NCBI GenBank assembly: GCA_036508135.1 | Contig: DATCHW010000167.1 | Coordinates: 36,932 to 100,931 of the forward strand | Reading direction: 5' to 3' | Length of the DNA stretch: 64,000 bases | From: DATCHW01 sp036508135 | Lineage (GTDB): Bacteria; Bacteroidota; Ignavibacteria; Tepidaquicellales; Tepidaquicellaceae | In this document: one piece after another, positions 43,850-52,329 of the stretch | How the letters are laid out: the number at the start of each line of letters is the position of its first letter | Numbering within the stretch: position 1 is the first letter of the stretch | Notes under the pieces: model-generated | Told to the model about the DNA's origin: nothing | Seen by the model: the letters and a program-made list of their open reading frames with translations, nothing else | Databases searched by the model: none | Program-made: the position numbers and the translations under genes

Positions 43850-46462
43850 TTACTTTATCTTATCTTTAAGACTTATTAAAAGATTTAGTGCTTCGATTGG
43901 TGTGATATTGTTCAGGTCGGTGTGTTCTAATTTTTTTATTATTTCATCGTCAGCGATGGTTTTGCTTTCAATCTCGAAAAGGCTTATCTGGAAATCATCC
44001 TTATGCTTTCTGCGGTATTCTTTGTCTTCGAGTGTTTTTAAAATTTCCTTTGCCCTGTTGGTTACGGATTCCGGCAATCCGGCCATTTGTGCAACCTGTA
44101 TCCCGTAGCTGTGGTCTGCTGTGCCTTCGTTTATTTTTCTTAAGAAAATAACTTTATCGTTGTACTCTCTTACTTCCACCCTGTAATTTTTTATCCTGTC
44201 ATACATATCGGCAAGCGCATTGAGTTCGTGGTAATGCGTGGCGAATAAAGTCTTTGCCCTCACATTTGGATTCTCGTGAAGAAACTCCGTCATAGCCCAG
44301 GCAATTGAAATTCCATCATAAGTGCTCGTTCCCCTTCCGATTTCATCAAGCAATATCAGGCTTTTCTGTGTGGCATTATTAAGTATGTTTGCCGCTTCGT
44401 GCATCTCAACAAGAAAAGTGCTTTCGCCTTTTGCAATATTATCACTTGCACCCACCCTTGTAAATATTTTATCGACCAATCCGATATCCGCACTTTTTGC
44501 GGGAACAAAACATCCTATCTGTGCCAGAAGGACTATAAGTCCCACCTGCCTTAAATAGCTCGATTTACCGCTCATATTCGGACCTGTTAATATCAGTATC
44601 TGATTTTCATTTGTATTAATCTTTGTATCGTTCGCAATGTATTTTTCGCCGACGGGAAGGAGTCTTTCAATCACGGGATGACGACCTTCTTTTATTATTA
44701 TCTCATCACTTTCATTTATTCCGGGCTTTGCATAATTGAACTGGTCTGACACTTCCGCAAAGCTCAGCAGGGAATCAACCGTTGCCACAATAGTTGCATT
44801 TTTCTGTATGCTGTCCGTGAAGCCGATAATAAAATTTCTTAGTTCTGTGAAAATCCTGTTTTCAATAATTGTAATCCGCTCTTCGGCATTGAGTATTTTA
44901 TCTTCGTATTGCTTCAGTTCTTCAGTAATGTACCGTTCGGTATTTACAAGTGTCTGCTTCCGTGTATAATCTGCGGGAGCTTTATCCATGTTTGCTTTTG
45001 TGATTTCTATGTAATATCCGAAAACTCTGTTATAGTCCACTTTCAGTGAGTTTATTCCTGTTCTTTTCCTTTCCTTCGACTGAAAATTATCTATCCATGT
45101 CTTTCCGTTAATATGTATATTTTTTATCTCATCCAGTTCAGTATCAAACCCTTTATTTATTATTCCATAAGAGTCCGTACCGGCGAGATAATTGTCATTA
45201 ATAACTTTATCAATCCTTTCCACAAGTTCCGGAATTTCAAGTATATTTTCCTTTAATGCCTTTACCGGTTTTGACTCAAGCAGTTCAAGGTTCTTTTTTA
45301 ATTCACCGCATTTCATCAGCGATATCTTTAGCTGAACAATATCTCTCGGAACGGCTTTCCCGGTTGCTGTTTTCGAAAGAAGCCTCTCGAGGTCTGCAAT
45401 TGACTTAAGTATTTCGGTTATCTTTTTTCTTTGAGATTTATTTTCATAAAAATCATTAACTGCATCGAGCCGCTTTACAATATTTTCTTTTTTCTTCAGA
45501 GGTCTTGAAACCCACTTCTTCATCATTCTTCCACCCATAGAAGTCTGGGTTTTGTCGAGAATGGAAATAAGCGTTCCCTCCCTGCCGCCTTCGCTCATTG
45601 AATACGTGATTTCAAGATTTCTCTTTGTCGCCGGGTCGAGAATAATATAATCAGTGTAATCATAAACATAAATTTTTCTTATATGTGAGAGATTATTCTT
45701 TTGCGTTTCATTAAGATAGTTCATTACGCATCCCGCGGCTATCACACCTTCCCTCATATCGTCAATCCCGAATCCCTTCAGCGATTGTGTCCCGAACTGA
45801 TTCGTAAGCACTTCCCGTGCGAAATCAGAATTAAAGACCCAGTCATCAACTTTTGAGAATATGTGCTTATTTTCCCGTGTATCTATGATATCATCGGGGT
45901 TATAATTGAGCAGTTTGAATATCCTGTCTTTTTCTTTTTTGGGAATAAGTATTTCTATGGGATTAATAATATCTATCTGTTCGGGTACATTATTTACGAG
46001 TATTTCAGAAGCTGCAAATTCGCCCGTAGATACATCGCAGAATGCAAACCCGCAAACATTATCTTTTAAATAAAGTGCTGCAAGAAAATTATTGGATTTA
46101 TGGTTAAGGAGTTTTTCCGAAAAATTTGCGCCCGGCGTTACTACTTCCACGACATCTCTTTTAACTATGCCTCTTGCAAACTTAGGATCTTCAAGCTGCT
46201 CGCAAACTGCTACCCTGTAACCGGCTTTCACAAGTTTCGGAAGATAATTATCAAGAGCATGATGAGGAAAGCCCGCAAGTGGAGTTTCGGAAGCGGCGCC
46301 ATTCGCCCTTTTGGTAAGGGTTATACCGAGAACTTTCGATGTGGTTATCGCATCATCTTCGAATGTCTCGAAAAAATCGCCCATACGGAAAAGAAGCAAC
46401 ATATCGGGATACCGTTCTTTGATTTTCCTGTACTGTCTCATTAATGGGGTTTCGTTCTTCAC
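43850..46462 (-). CDS. mutS: DNA mismatch repair protein MutS
   Basis: 870 aa, full length. The N-terminal mismatch-binding motif F-R-M-G-D-F-F-E-T-F carries the stacking phenylalanine near residue 27. Walker A G-P-N-M-S-G-K-S lies near 620, Walker B L-I-L-L-D-E-I-G-R-G-T near 695, and T-H-Y-H-E-L near 750. The C-terminal S-L-F-E and T-P-I-E-A-L-N-L-L motifs close the protein. No mutL is nearby. The ECF sigma gene ends 12 bp before the start, so both are probably one transcript. A diverged copy of its 3' end lies at 22116. Confidence 0.97.
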   Translation of the reverse strand: MKNETPLMRQYRKIKERYPDMLLLFRMGDFFETFEDDAITTSKVLGITLTKRANGAASETPLAGFPHHALDNYLPKLVKAGYRVAVCEQLEDPKFARGIVKRDVVEVVTPGANFSEKLLNHKSNNFLAALYLKDNVCGFAFCDVSTGEFAASEILVNNVPEQIDIINPIEILIPKKEKDRIFKLLNYNPDDIIDTRENKHIFSKVDDWVFNSDFAREVLTNQFGTQSLKGFGIDDMREGVIAAGCVMNYLNETQKNNLSHIRKIYVYDYTDYIILDPATKRNLEITYSMSEGGREGTLISILDKTQTSMGGRMMKKWVSRPLKKKENIVKRLDAVNDFYENKSQRKKITEILKSIADLERLLSKTATGKAVPRDIVQLKISLMKCGELKKNLELLESKPVKALKENILEIPELVERIDKVINDNYLAGTDSYGIINKGFDTELDEIKNIHINGKTWIDNFQSKERKRTGINSLKVDYNRVFGYYIEITKANMDKAPADYTRKQTLVNTERYITEELKQYEDKILNAEERITIIENRIFTELRNFIIGFTDSIQKNATIVATVDSLLSFAEVSDQFNYAKPGINESDEIIIKEGRHPVIERLLPVGEKYIANDTKINTNENQILILTGPNMSGKSSYLRQVGLIVLLAQIGCFVPAKSADIGLVDKIFTRVGASDNIAKGESTFLVEMHEAANILNNATQKSLILLDEIGRGTSTYDGISIAWAMTEFLHENPNVRAKTLFATHYHELNALADMYDRIKNYRVEVREYNDKVIFLRKINEGTADHSYGIQVAQMAGLPESVTNRAKEILKTLEDKEYRRKHKDDFQISLFEIESKTIADDEIIKKLEHTDLNNITPIEALNLLISLKDKIK

Positions 46463-46474
46463 TGCTCTGCCTGT

Positions 46475-47083
46475 TTAAAAATTACTGAGTTTATCTTTCA
46501 GATATTTATTCAGAAGTTCTCTGCCTCTGAATATATGCGCCTTTACCGTTCCGATAGGAAGTTTAAGTTTCTTCGCAATTTCTTCATATTCCATATCGTC
46601 CCGATGTCTCATCAGAATTACGGTTTTATACCTTGCGGGAAGTCTTTCGATTGCATTTGCAAGTATTTTTTTCCTCTGTTTATCAATAATTTCCTTGTCC
46701 GGCAGGTTCTCGCTGTCGGGAATTTCGAACTTCATATCGTCTTCATCGGTTGAAATTTCCTTATCAATGGAATAAGTATTAAGTTTTTTCTTTCTTATGT
46801 AATCAATGCAGTTGTTGGTTGCAATTTTAAAAAGCCATGTGGAGAAAGCAAACTGGTTGTCGAATTTATCGAGTGAATTGAATGCTTTTATGAATGCTTC
46901 CTGTGTCAGGTCTTCAACATCCTCCCGGTTTGTTATCATCCTGAAAATCAGGTTACGTGTATATCCGGCATATTTTTTCATCAGTCTTTCGTAGGCATTC
47001 TGCTTTCCGCCGAGTGCCTGCTTTATCAGCCGCATATCCTCTGATTTAGACTCTGATATCTTTTCTTTATTTTTATTTGCCAT
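46475..47083 (-). CDS. ECF-type (sigma-70 family) RNA polymerase sigma factor
   Basis: 202 aa. Region 2 has D-L-T-Q-E-A-F-I-K-A-F near residue 58 and F-S-T-W-L-F-K-I-A-T-N near 80. Region 4 has L-P-A-R-Y-K-T-V-I-L-M-R-H near 147 and I-G-T-V-K-A-H-I-F-R-G-R near 176. There is no cognate anti-sigma factor on either side, which is common for RpoE-like housekeeping ECFs of Bacteroidota. Mismatch repair follows immediately, so stress-responsive co-regulation is possible but not shown. Confidence 0.93.
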   Translation of the reverse strand: MANKNKEKISESKSEDMRLIKQALGGKQNAYERLMKKYAGYTRNLIFRMITNREDVEDLTQEAFIKAFNSLDKFDNQFAFSTWLFKIATNNCIDYIRKKKLNTYSIDKEISTDEDDMKFEIPDSENLPDKEIIDKQRKKILANAIERLPARYKTVILMRHRDDMEYEEIAKKLKLPIGTVKAHIFRGRELLNKYLKDKLSNF

Positions 47084-47303
47084 TAAAATTCTGCAATATT
47101 ACATTACGTTCCCTATCGGGGATGGGGAACGAGAAGTAAAAAACCGAATCTTAAAATAAGGTATTTAAAGGATTTAAAAAATTAAGATTTATATCCGTTT
47201 TAGACAGGTGATTTAAATAATGCAGTAATGTAAAATTTTACGAGATAAAAAATATATTGCAATTAATAAACCCTCTTAATAAATTTCAACAAAAGGAGGC
47301 AAT

Positions 47304-47600
47304 ATGAAAACTTTTATTTTAATGACAAAACTCTCCACCGAAATGACCGGGAAGCTCAAGCAAAGGGAAAAAACAGGACATGCCTGGCTTAGCGAAGTCA
47401 AGAAAAAATGCCCGAAAGTGAAATTCGTGGCACATTATGCCCTGCTTGGCAAGTATGATTTTCTTGATATTTACGAGGCACCTGACGAAGAAACCGCGGC
47501 AAAAGTTTCTATGATAAGCCTTGCAAACGGTGCCGCTGTTGCTGAAAGCTGGACTGCGATTCCCTATAAGAGATTCCTGAAACTCGTTGAAGAGATATAA
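47304..47600 (+). CDS. GYD-domain protein
   Basis: 98 aa. F-I-L-M-T-K-L-S-T near the start, A-L-L-G-K-Y-D-F-L-D near residue 45 (the GYD motif region, here G-K-Y-D), and a final P-Y-K-R-F fit the GYD family (PF08734), an alpha/beta ferredoxin-like fold of unknown role. An AAAGGAGG-type ribosome site lies 6 bases upstream. It has its own promoter in the 220-bp region shared with the divergent sigma gene. Confidence 0.85.
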   Translation: MKTFILMTKLSTEMTGKLKQREKTGHAWLSEVKKKCPKVKFVAHYALLGKYDFLDIYEAPDEETAAKVSMISLANGAAVAESWTAIPYKRFLKLVEEI

Positions 47601-47810
47601 GGAATATAATTTAGTCGGTATATAAAGAACGGGATTTCAAAGGGTAGAGAAAAATATTCAAACCATTCATTAAAAATTAGGCGGTAAGTTTAAACTGTCA
47701 CGCATTATTATTTTTTTGTTTTTTAAAAAAATCGGACTGTAAGACAGAAAACGTAACACATGAAAATTATTTTTTTGAGCCGGTTATACAGGAAGTCCTT
47801 TATGCCTGAT

Positions 47811-48227
47811 TCATTTACACCCCGCGGGGTACTTAATAACTACGGTATTATTGACACCATTATCGGTTCCGAAATATTTGAATACGATATATGTGATAAC
47901 AGCCGCGGAACCCACCCCGATTGCTGTTTTTAGAAGATCTGTCTTCTGACACTCCACATATTTGATGTCTTTAAAATTTATTTTACCGTCAAAGCTTTTC
48001 AAAGAATCTTTTGTTTGCAATGTTCCTTTTCCTACCAATACAGTATCTTTCAAAAAATAATATTTCAGGACATATTTCAAGCTGTCTTTCGTAACCACGG
48101 TAACATCCCCTGTTTCTTTGAAATTTTCAAGTTCCCGTGTTGAGGTTATTTCTCTTGTTGTTGTACAACTCGCAAAAACAACAACAACGAATATATACAA
48201 CATTGATTTATAAATTGTGTTTTTCAT
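47811..48227 (-). CDS. Small lipoprotein
   Basis: 138 aa. The lipobox V-F-A-S-C places the modified cysteine near residue 21. The mature part has a D-S-L-K pattern repeated three times and a hydrophobic helix near residues 100-120. I do not recognise the family. It follows the barrel protein gene after 25 bp and is probably co-transcribed with it. Confidence 0.65.
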   Translation of the reverse strand: MKNTIYKSMLYIFVVVVFASCTTTREITSTRELENFKETGDVTVVTKDSLKYVLKYYFLKDTVLVGKGTLQTKDSLKSFDGKINFKDIKYVECQKTDLLKTAIGVGSAAVITYIVFKYFGTDNGVNNTVVIKYPAGCK

Positions 48228-48252
48228 AATTTTTTTTCTTTAATAAAAAAAT

Positions 48253-49335
48253 TTAATAATATATTTTAAATCCCGCACCGATTGAAATGTTAGATAATTT
48301 CAGGGTCGTCTTGTAGCCCTGATATTCGGATTCCTGTTGACGCATTAAAGCATATTTACCAAAGACATCTAATGCAAGAAAAGCTTTTCCTGTAATATCG
48401 ATTATTCGCATATCAACTCCGCAATTAATTATTAATCCGTAAGCTCCTCCCTCGGATTTAATTTCCTCCAGATATTCCGAACTTCCCCTTCTATAATCAT
48501 TATAATGGAACGATATTTTATATCCGCAGGATGTAACACCAATTGCAATATACGGATACAACCAGTCTAACTTTTTCAATTTAAAACAGTATTCAAGATA
48601 TAAAGAAGAATAGCGAAAATCCGAATATTCGCTTATTTTTCTTAAGCCTGTTTCTGCCGAGAGTCCGAATCCTTTGTAGATATTTAAATATGCGTTAAAT
48701 ATTATTACGGGAGATGATTGCAAACTCAGGTCGTGTTTGTTTACTTCAAAATCCTGTGAGATAAGATAATTTTCAGCATAATCAACATAGCTTGTAATCG
48801 GGCTGAAATCTATATCTGTATAAGCCATCGAAAATCCTAAACCGAAATCAGGATTATTTCCGGCGAAATAATTTGATTTGGGAAAATCATAGTAACGGTG
48901 GTGTATCAGAATGTCCCGATTTTGTTTCCCGATTTCTTCTTTCAGTACAATAAAAACCATATCATCTTTCGTTGTTATCGTTGAGGTGATATCCCCGAAA
49001 TTGTGATTACCGTTTTGTATTTTGTCGAAAAACTGAATTTGCTCCGCAAATCTGATAATATTTTTTTCGGTATAATATATTATTGTATCCTTTTTTATTT
49101 CATCATCATTTGTAAACAATATATATGAAAAGTAACTGCCGTTTGTATCAAGGTAAAAACGTGCTTCTGTGAATCCTTTTATTTTCGGGAACAGCTGGTA
49201 CTGCTTTCTTTCGGATTCATTTATCACTGTACCTACCTTATCGCTTAAAATCACCTGTTTTTTATTTTGCCCGGAAGCGTTGCAAACTGAAAGAAAAACT
49301 ATTAATACTGCAAATGTTGTGATTGTCCAATTCAT
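48253..49335 (-). CDS. Secreted protein with C-terminal outer-membrane barrel-like region
   Basis: 360 aa. A signal peptide (residues 1-23, N-A-S-G-Q) precedes an N-terminal soluble part of about 150 residues. The second half has alternating strands (Y-L-N-I-Y-K-G-F-G-L-S-A-E-T-G-L near 215) ending in G-A-G-F-K-I-Y-Y. Ribosome site GGAG 8 bases from ATG. No recognisable family. The small lipoprotein gene follows. Confidence 0.65.
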   Translation of the reverse strand: MNWTITTFAVLIVFLSVCNASGQNKKQVILSDKVGTVINESERKQYQLFPKIKGFTEARFYLDTNGSYFSYILFTNDDEIKKDTIIYYTEKNIIRFAEQIQFFDKIQNGNHNFGDITSTITTKDDMVFIVLKEEIGKQNRDILIHHRYYDFPKSNYFAGNNPDFGLGFSMAYTDIDFSPITSYVDYAENYLISQDFEVNKHDLSLQSSPVIIFNAYLNIYKGFGLSAETGLRKISEYSDFRYSSLYLEYCFKLKKLDWLYPYIAIGVTSCGYKISFHYNDYRRGSSEYLEEIKSEGGAYGLIINCGVDMRIIDITGKAFLALDVFGKYALMRQQESEYQGYKTTLKLSNISIGAGFKIYY

Positions 49336-49648
49336 AATTTATCTCCTTTCTTTGAATTAAAAATAATTCATTCGAATTGTGAGATTGTCATTATAATGTC
49401 AAAGTTATGTAAAAGTTTGATATTTAAGAGATATAAGCAAAAAATATAAGGGATTCATAGTATTTCATAGTAAAACAAAAAACAGGATACATATGCGGTT
49501 GAATGCACTCTTTTAGAGACCGGAGGGTGTTTTATTTTTAATTGTGAAATTTTACTGTATATTTTATTGACTTAAATATATTTTATTGTAATCATAATTT
49601 ATTCATTAAAATTTTTATTGATAAAAAATTACGAATAACACCAAACAT
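49336..49648. other. Divergent promoter region
   Basis: About 310 bp without a gene. It should hold the promoters of the barrel-protein operon (minus) and the MFS gene (plus). A TTGACT box at about 49568 followed by AT-rich DNA is a candidate for the latter. Confidence 0.4.
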
Positions 49649-50893
49649 ATATTCAGAGCGTTAAGATACAGAAATTTCAGATTGTTTTTTGCCGGACAAT
49701 CAATTTCTCTTGTAGGGACCTGGATTCAGATGATTGCTTTGAGCTGGCTTGTTTACGATATGACTCATTCCACATTTATGCTTGGGTTGGTTGGTTTTAT
49801 AAGCAGAATTCCTTCGTTATTATTCGCACCAATTGCGGGAGTTTTTGCAGATAGAATGAATAAATACAAACTTCTTTATCTTACCCAGATACTTGCAATG
49901 GTGCAAGCGGCTATTATTACAATATTGCTTTTTACAAATACAATAGAAATTTGGCACATTATTGTTCTTGGTATTTTTCTCGGAATAATTAATTCTTTTG
50001 ATATGCCTGTCCGTCAGTCATTTGTGATAGAATTAATCGAAGACAAAGATGATTTAAGCAATGCTATCGCTCTGAATTCCGCTATGGTAAACGGTGCCAG
50101 ACTGATAGGACCTACAATTGCGGGTGTGTTAATTGCGGCATTCGGTGAATCGTGGTGCTTTCTTTTAAACTCTTTAAGCTTCATTGCCATATTGCTAACT
50201 CTTAGTTTTATGAAAATTCCAAAATCCTTTAGAGAGAAGAAAAGTGAAAGTCATATGAAAAAACTTAAGGATGGGTTTAAATATGCTTACGATTTTTTAC
50301 CTATCAGATATATATTGTTATTGCTCTCTTTAATCAGTTTAATGGGAATGCCATTTCAGATTTTAATGCCTTACTTTGCAAAAGATGTATTTCATGGCGG
50401 TCCCAATGCACTTGGGTTTTTGATGGCAGCAACAGGTGTAGGTGCTTTAATAGGTGCTTTGTATCTTGCTTATAGAAAATCTGTTCTTGGTTTGGGAAAA
50501 AACCTGATATATGCTTCACTCATTTTTGGTGTGGGGTTAATAATATTTTCTTTCTCGGGAAATTTATGGTTATCGTTAATTATACTTGTATTCACGGGAT
50601 TCGGAATGATGGTTGAAATTACTGCAAGCAATACTCTTTTACAAACTCTTTCTGAAGATGATAAACGCGGAAGAGTAATGAGTTTTTATACGCTCGCTTT
50701 TATGGGTACTGTACCGCTTGGAAATTTACTTACAGGATTTTTGTCAGACCTTGTTGGAGTTCAATATACGATATTATTTGGCGGAGTAAGCTGTATAATG
50801 GGAGCTATATTCTTTGCTTTTAAACTTCCTGAAATCAGAAAATATTCCAGACCCGTTTACATTAAGAAAGAAATTATCATATTAGAAGAATAA
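49649..50893 (+). CDS. MFS exporter (MFS_3/EntS-like), unusual start
   Basis: About 415 aa with 12 membrane helices. F-R-A-L-R-Y-R-N-F-R-L-F-F-A-G-Q-S-I-S-L-V-G-T is a textbook N-terminus for this exporter family, but the codon where Met is expected (49649) is ATA. Candidate starts are this ATA, ATT at 49628 or the TTG at 49682; the last would remove the family motif. The signature G-V-F-A-D-R-M-N-K near residue 60 and the symmetrical G-x-L-x-G motif in the second half are present. Family members export siderophores, drugs or other small molecules. Possibly a point mutation of ATG. Confidence 0.85.
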   Translation: MFRALRYRNFRLFFAGQSISLVGTWIQMIALSWLVYDMTHSTFMLGLVGFISRIPSLLFAPIAGVFADRMNKYKLLYLTQILAMVQAAIITILLFTNTIEIWHIIVLGIFLGIINSFDMPVRQSFVIELIEDKDDLSNAIALNSAMVNGARLIGPTIAGVLIAAFGESWCFLLNSLSFIAILLTLSFMKIPKSFREKKSESHMKKLKDGFKYAYDFLPIRYILLLLSLISLMGMPFQILMPYFAKDVFHGGPNALGFLMAATGVGALIGALYLAYRKSVLGLGKNLIYASLIFGVGLIIFSFSGNLWLSLIILVFTGFGMMVEITASNTLLQTLSEDDKRGRVMSFYTLAFMGTVPLGNLLTGFLSDLVGVQYTILFGGVSCIMGAIFFAFKLPEIRKYSRPVYIKKEIIILEE

Positions 50894-51303
50894 TAAAAAA
50901 GTATTTATACTAATCACTGTTCAACGCTATTTTAACACAGCTGTCCAAAATAAATTTGGAACTTTAATAAATGTTTAATTTTATAAAAAACATTAATCAT
51001 TTTGGACAGATTTAACCGAAAACAAAAAACAATCCCCTCTGTTGAAATTAATTAAGAGAAATTTGCTGTCCAAAACAAATTTAACATATTCTAGAACTTT
51101 ATTCGAATAAATACTTGATTTTCAGGGCAATTTTACAAAATATTACGTACAATAGTTTATAATAATTGCTTTTGCTGTCCAAAACATATTTTTAAAAATG
51201 TTTATTTTGGACAGATGTGCTATTTTAATGCGAAATACTGGAAATGAGGCTTTAAATTGAACCTAAAATTGCGTAATTTTATAAGATATAAAGGTTTTAC
51301 TAT
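50894..51303. other. Spacer with inverted CTGTCCAAAA repeats, upstream of the tRNA locus
   Basis: No gene. It contains the repeats described separately and then AT-rich DNA (about 51256-51303, TTGCGTAATTTTATAAGATA) that may be the ancestral tRNA promoter. Confidence 0.6.
50941..51214. repeat. CTGTCCAAAA / TTTTGGACAG inverted repeats
   Basis: Three copies of CTGTCCAAAA (50941, 51066, 51175) and two of TTTTGGACAG (50999-51009 and about 51205-51214). The last pair forms a near-complete 40-bp hairpin with AT core; the first pair encloses about 70 bp. This looks like MITE-type elements or decayed ends of a mobile element; no transposase is inside. Confidence 0.65.
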
Positions 51304-51600
51304 CGGGGCGTAGCGTCTTGGTTATCCCGATGTATCGGGATGGAATCGGGATGGAATCGGGATGGAATCGGGAAGGTCGAAGGAGTTAGTTTTTGCTTTA
51401 TGTTTTTTATTATATTTTCGGGGCGTAGCGTCTCGGTTATCGCGTCCCGATGTATCGGGAAGGTCGAAGGAGTTAGTTCTTGCTTTATGTTTTTTATTAT
51501 ATTTTCGGGTTTCGGGGCGTAGCGTAGTCGGTTATCGCGTCCCGATGTATCGGGAAGGTCGAAGGAGTTAGTTTTTGCTTTACGTTTTTTAATGTATTTT
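51304..51600 (+). repeat. Three tandem pseudo-tRNA units preceding tRNA-Pro
   Basis: Units begin at 51304, 51419 and 51513. Each starts with CGGGGCGTAGCG, the tRNA-Pro 5' end; the third keeps 27 bases identical to the intact gene. In place of the anticodon arm there is a TCCCGATGTATCGGGA palindrome, expanded with ATGGAATCGGG repeats in the first unit. Then follow AGGTCG and a 45-50 bp AT-rich spacer that also precedes the next unit and the real tRNA. The T arm and acceptor 3' strand are missing. Confidence 0.85.
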
Positions 51601-51674
51601 CGGGGCGTAGCGTAGTCGGTTATCGCGCCTGCTTTGGGAGCAGGAGGTCGCTGGTTCGAATCCAGCCGTCCCGA
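51601..51674 (+). tRNA. tRNA-Pro (anticodon TGG)
   Basis: The acceptor stem CGGGGCG/CGTCCCG, D arm GCG...CGC, anticodon arm CCTGC-TTTGGGA-GCAGG with TGG, and T arm GCTGG-TTCGAAT-CCAGC all pair. The discriminator is A, and CCA is not encoded. It is the only complete copy in a cluster of truncated copies. Confidence 0.95.
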
Positions 51675-51691
51675 CAAATCAACTCAAATAA

Positions 51692-51937
51692 ATGTATTTT
51701 ACTTACATTTTAAAATCTTTATCCACTGGAAAACTATATATCGGGCAAACAAATAACCTTGAAGATAGGGTAAAGCGTCACAATTCAAATCAAAACAAAT
51801 TCACTAAGAATAAAGGACCCTGGAATTTAGTGTTTTTCAGAGAATTCTCAACCCGTTCGGAATCGGTAAAATTTGAAACCAAACTTAAAGCATTAAAAAA
51901 TACAAATTACATCTTGGAAAATTTACATCGATTATAG
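51692..51937 (+). CDS. GIY-YIG endonuclease-like protein, copy 1
   Basis: 81 aa. Y-F-T-Y-I-L-K-S-L near residue 2 and L-Y-I-G-Q-T-N-N-L near residue 15 form the GIY-YIG pair (here T-Y-I and Y-I-G). The catalytic Arg fits D-R-V-K-R-H-N near 26, and the metal-binding Glu fits K-F-E-T-K-L near 60. A complete single-domain nuclease of the URI/SLX1-type family. It begins 18 bp after the tRNA-Pro 3' end. Two further copies follow, each behind a tRNA 3' fragment. Confidence 0.85.
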   Translation: MYFTYILKSLSTGKLYIGQTNNLEDRVKRHNSNQNKFTKNKGPWNLVFFREFSTRSESVKFETKLKALKNTNYILENLHRL

Positions 51938-51942
51938 TAAAT

Positions 51943-51998
51943 TTATCGCGTCCCGATAGAATCGGGAAGGTCGTCCTGATTAAATCCAGCCGTCCCAA
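51943..51998 (+). other. Pseudo-tRNA 3' copy before GIY-YIG copy 2
   Basis: TTATCGCG (D-loop side), palindrome TCCCGATAGAATCGGGA, AGGTCG, a degraded T arm ending in AATCCAGC, then CGTCCCAACA. Same order as tRNA-Pro from about base 20 to the end, with the anticodon arm replaced. Confidence 0.8.
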
Positions 51999-52015
51999 CA
52001 AATCAACTCAAATAA

Positions 52016-52261
52016 ATGTATTTTACTTATATTTTAAAATCTTTATCCACAGGAAAACTGTATATCGGACAAACAAATAACCTTGAAGATAGGGTAAAGC
52101 GTCACAACTCAAATCAAAACAAATTCACTAAGAATAAAGGGCCCTGGGATTTAGTATTTTCCAAAGAATTCTCAACCCGTTCGGAATCGGTAAAATTTGA
52201 AACCAAACTTAAAGCATTAAAGAATACAAATTACATCTTGAAAAATTTACATCGATTATAG
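52016..52261 (+). CDS. GIY-YIG endonuclease-like protein, copy 2
   Basis: 81 aa, differing from copy 1 at only a few residues (W-D-L for W-N-L, F-S-K for F-F-R, L-K-N for L-E-N). All the catalytic positions are intact. It follows a pseudo-tRNA 3' end with the same 18-bp spacing used at copy 1, so tRNA fragment and nuclease gene were duplicated as one unit of about 324 bp. Confidence 0.85.
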   Translation: MYFTYILKSLSTGKLYIGQTNNLEDRVKRHNSNQNKFTKNKGPWDLVFSKEFSTRSESVKFETKLKALKNTNYILKNLHRL

Positions 52262-52266
52262 TAAAT

Positions 52267-52323
52267 TTATCGCGTCCCGACAAAATCGGGAAAGTCGTCC
52301 CGACAAAATCGGGACCGTCCCGA
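52267..52323 (+). other. Pseudo-tRNA 3' copy with two palindromes
   Basis: TTATCGCG, TCCCGACAAAATCGGGA, AAGTCG, the same palindrome again, then CCGTCCCGACAAATC. Both the anticodon arm and the T arm positions are occupied by the palindrome. It precedes the truncated third nuclease copy. Confidence 0.75.
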
Positions 52324-52329
52324 CAAATC

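Noticed and set aside
51304..51600. CRISPR array at the tandem repeats
   Set aside because: The units are long (88-115 bp), begin with tRNA sequence and have repeated, not unique, spacers; no cas genes are present.
51300..51677. Minus-strand open frame of 125 codons across the tRNA-Pro repeats
   Set aside because: It is the antisense of the tRNA and its broken copies; its start (S-G-R-L-D-S-N-Q-R-P) is a well-known false protein arising from antisense tRNA sequence.
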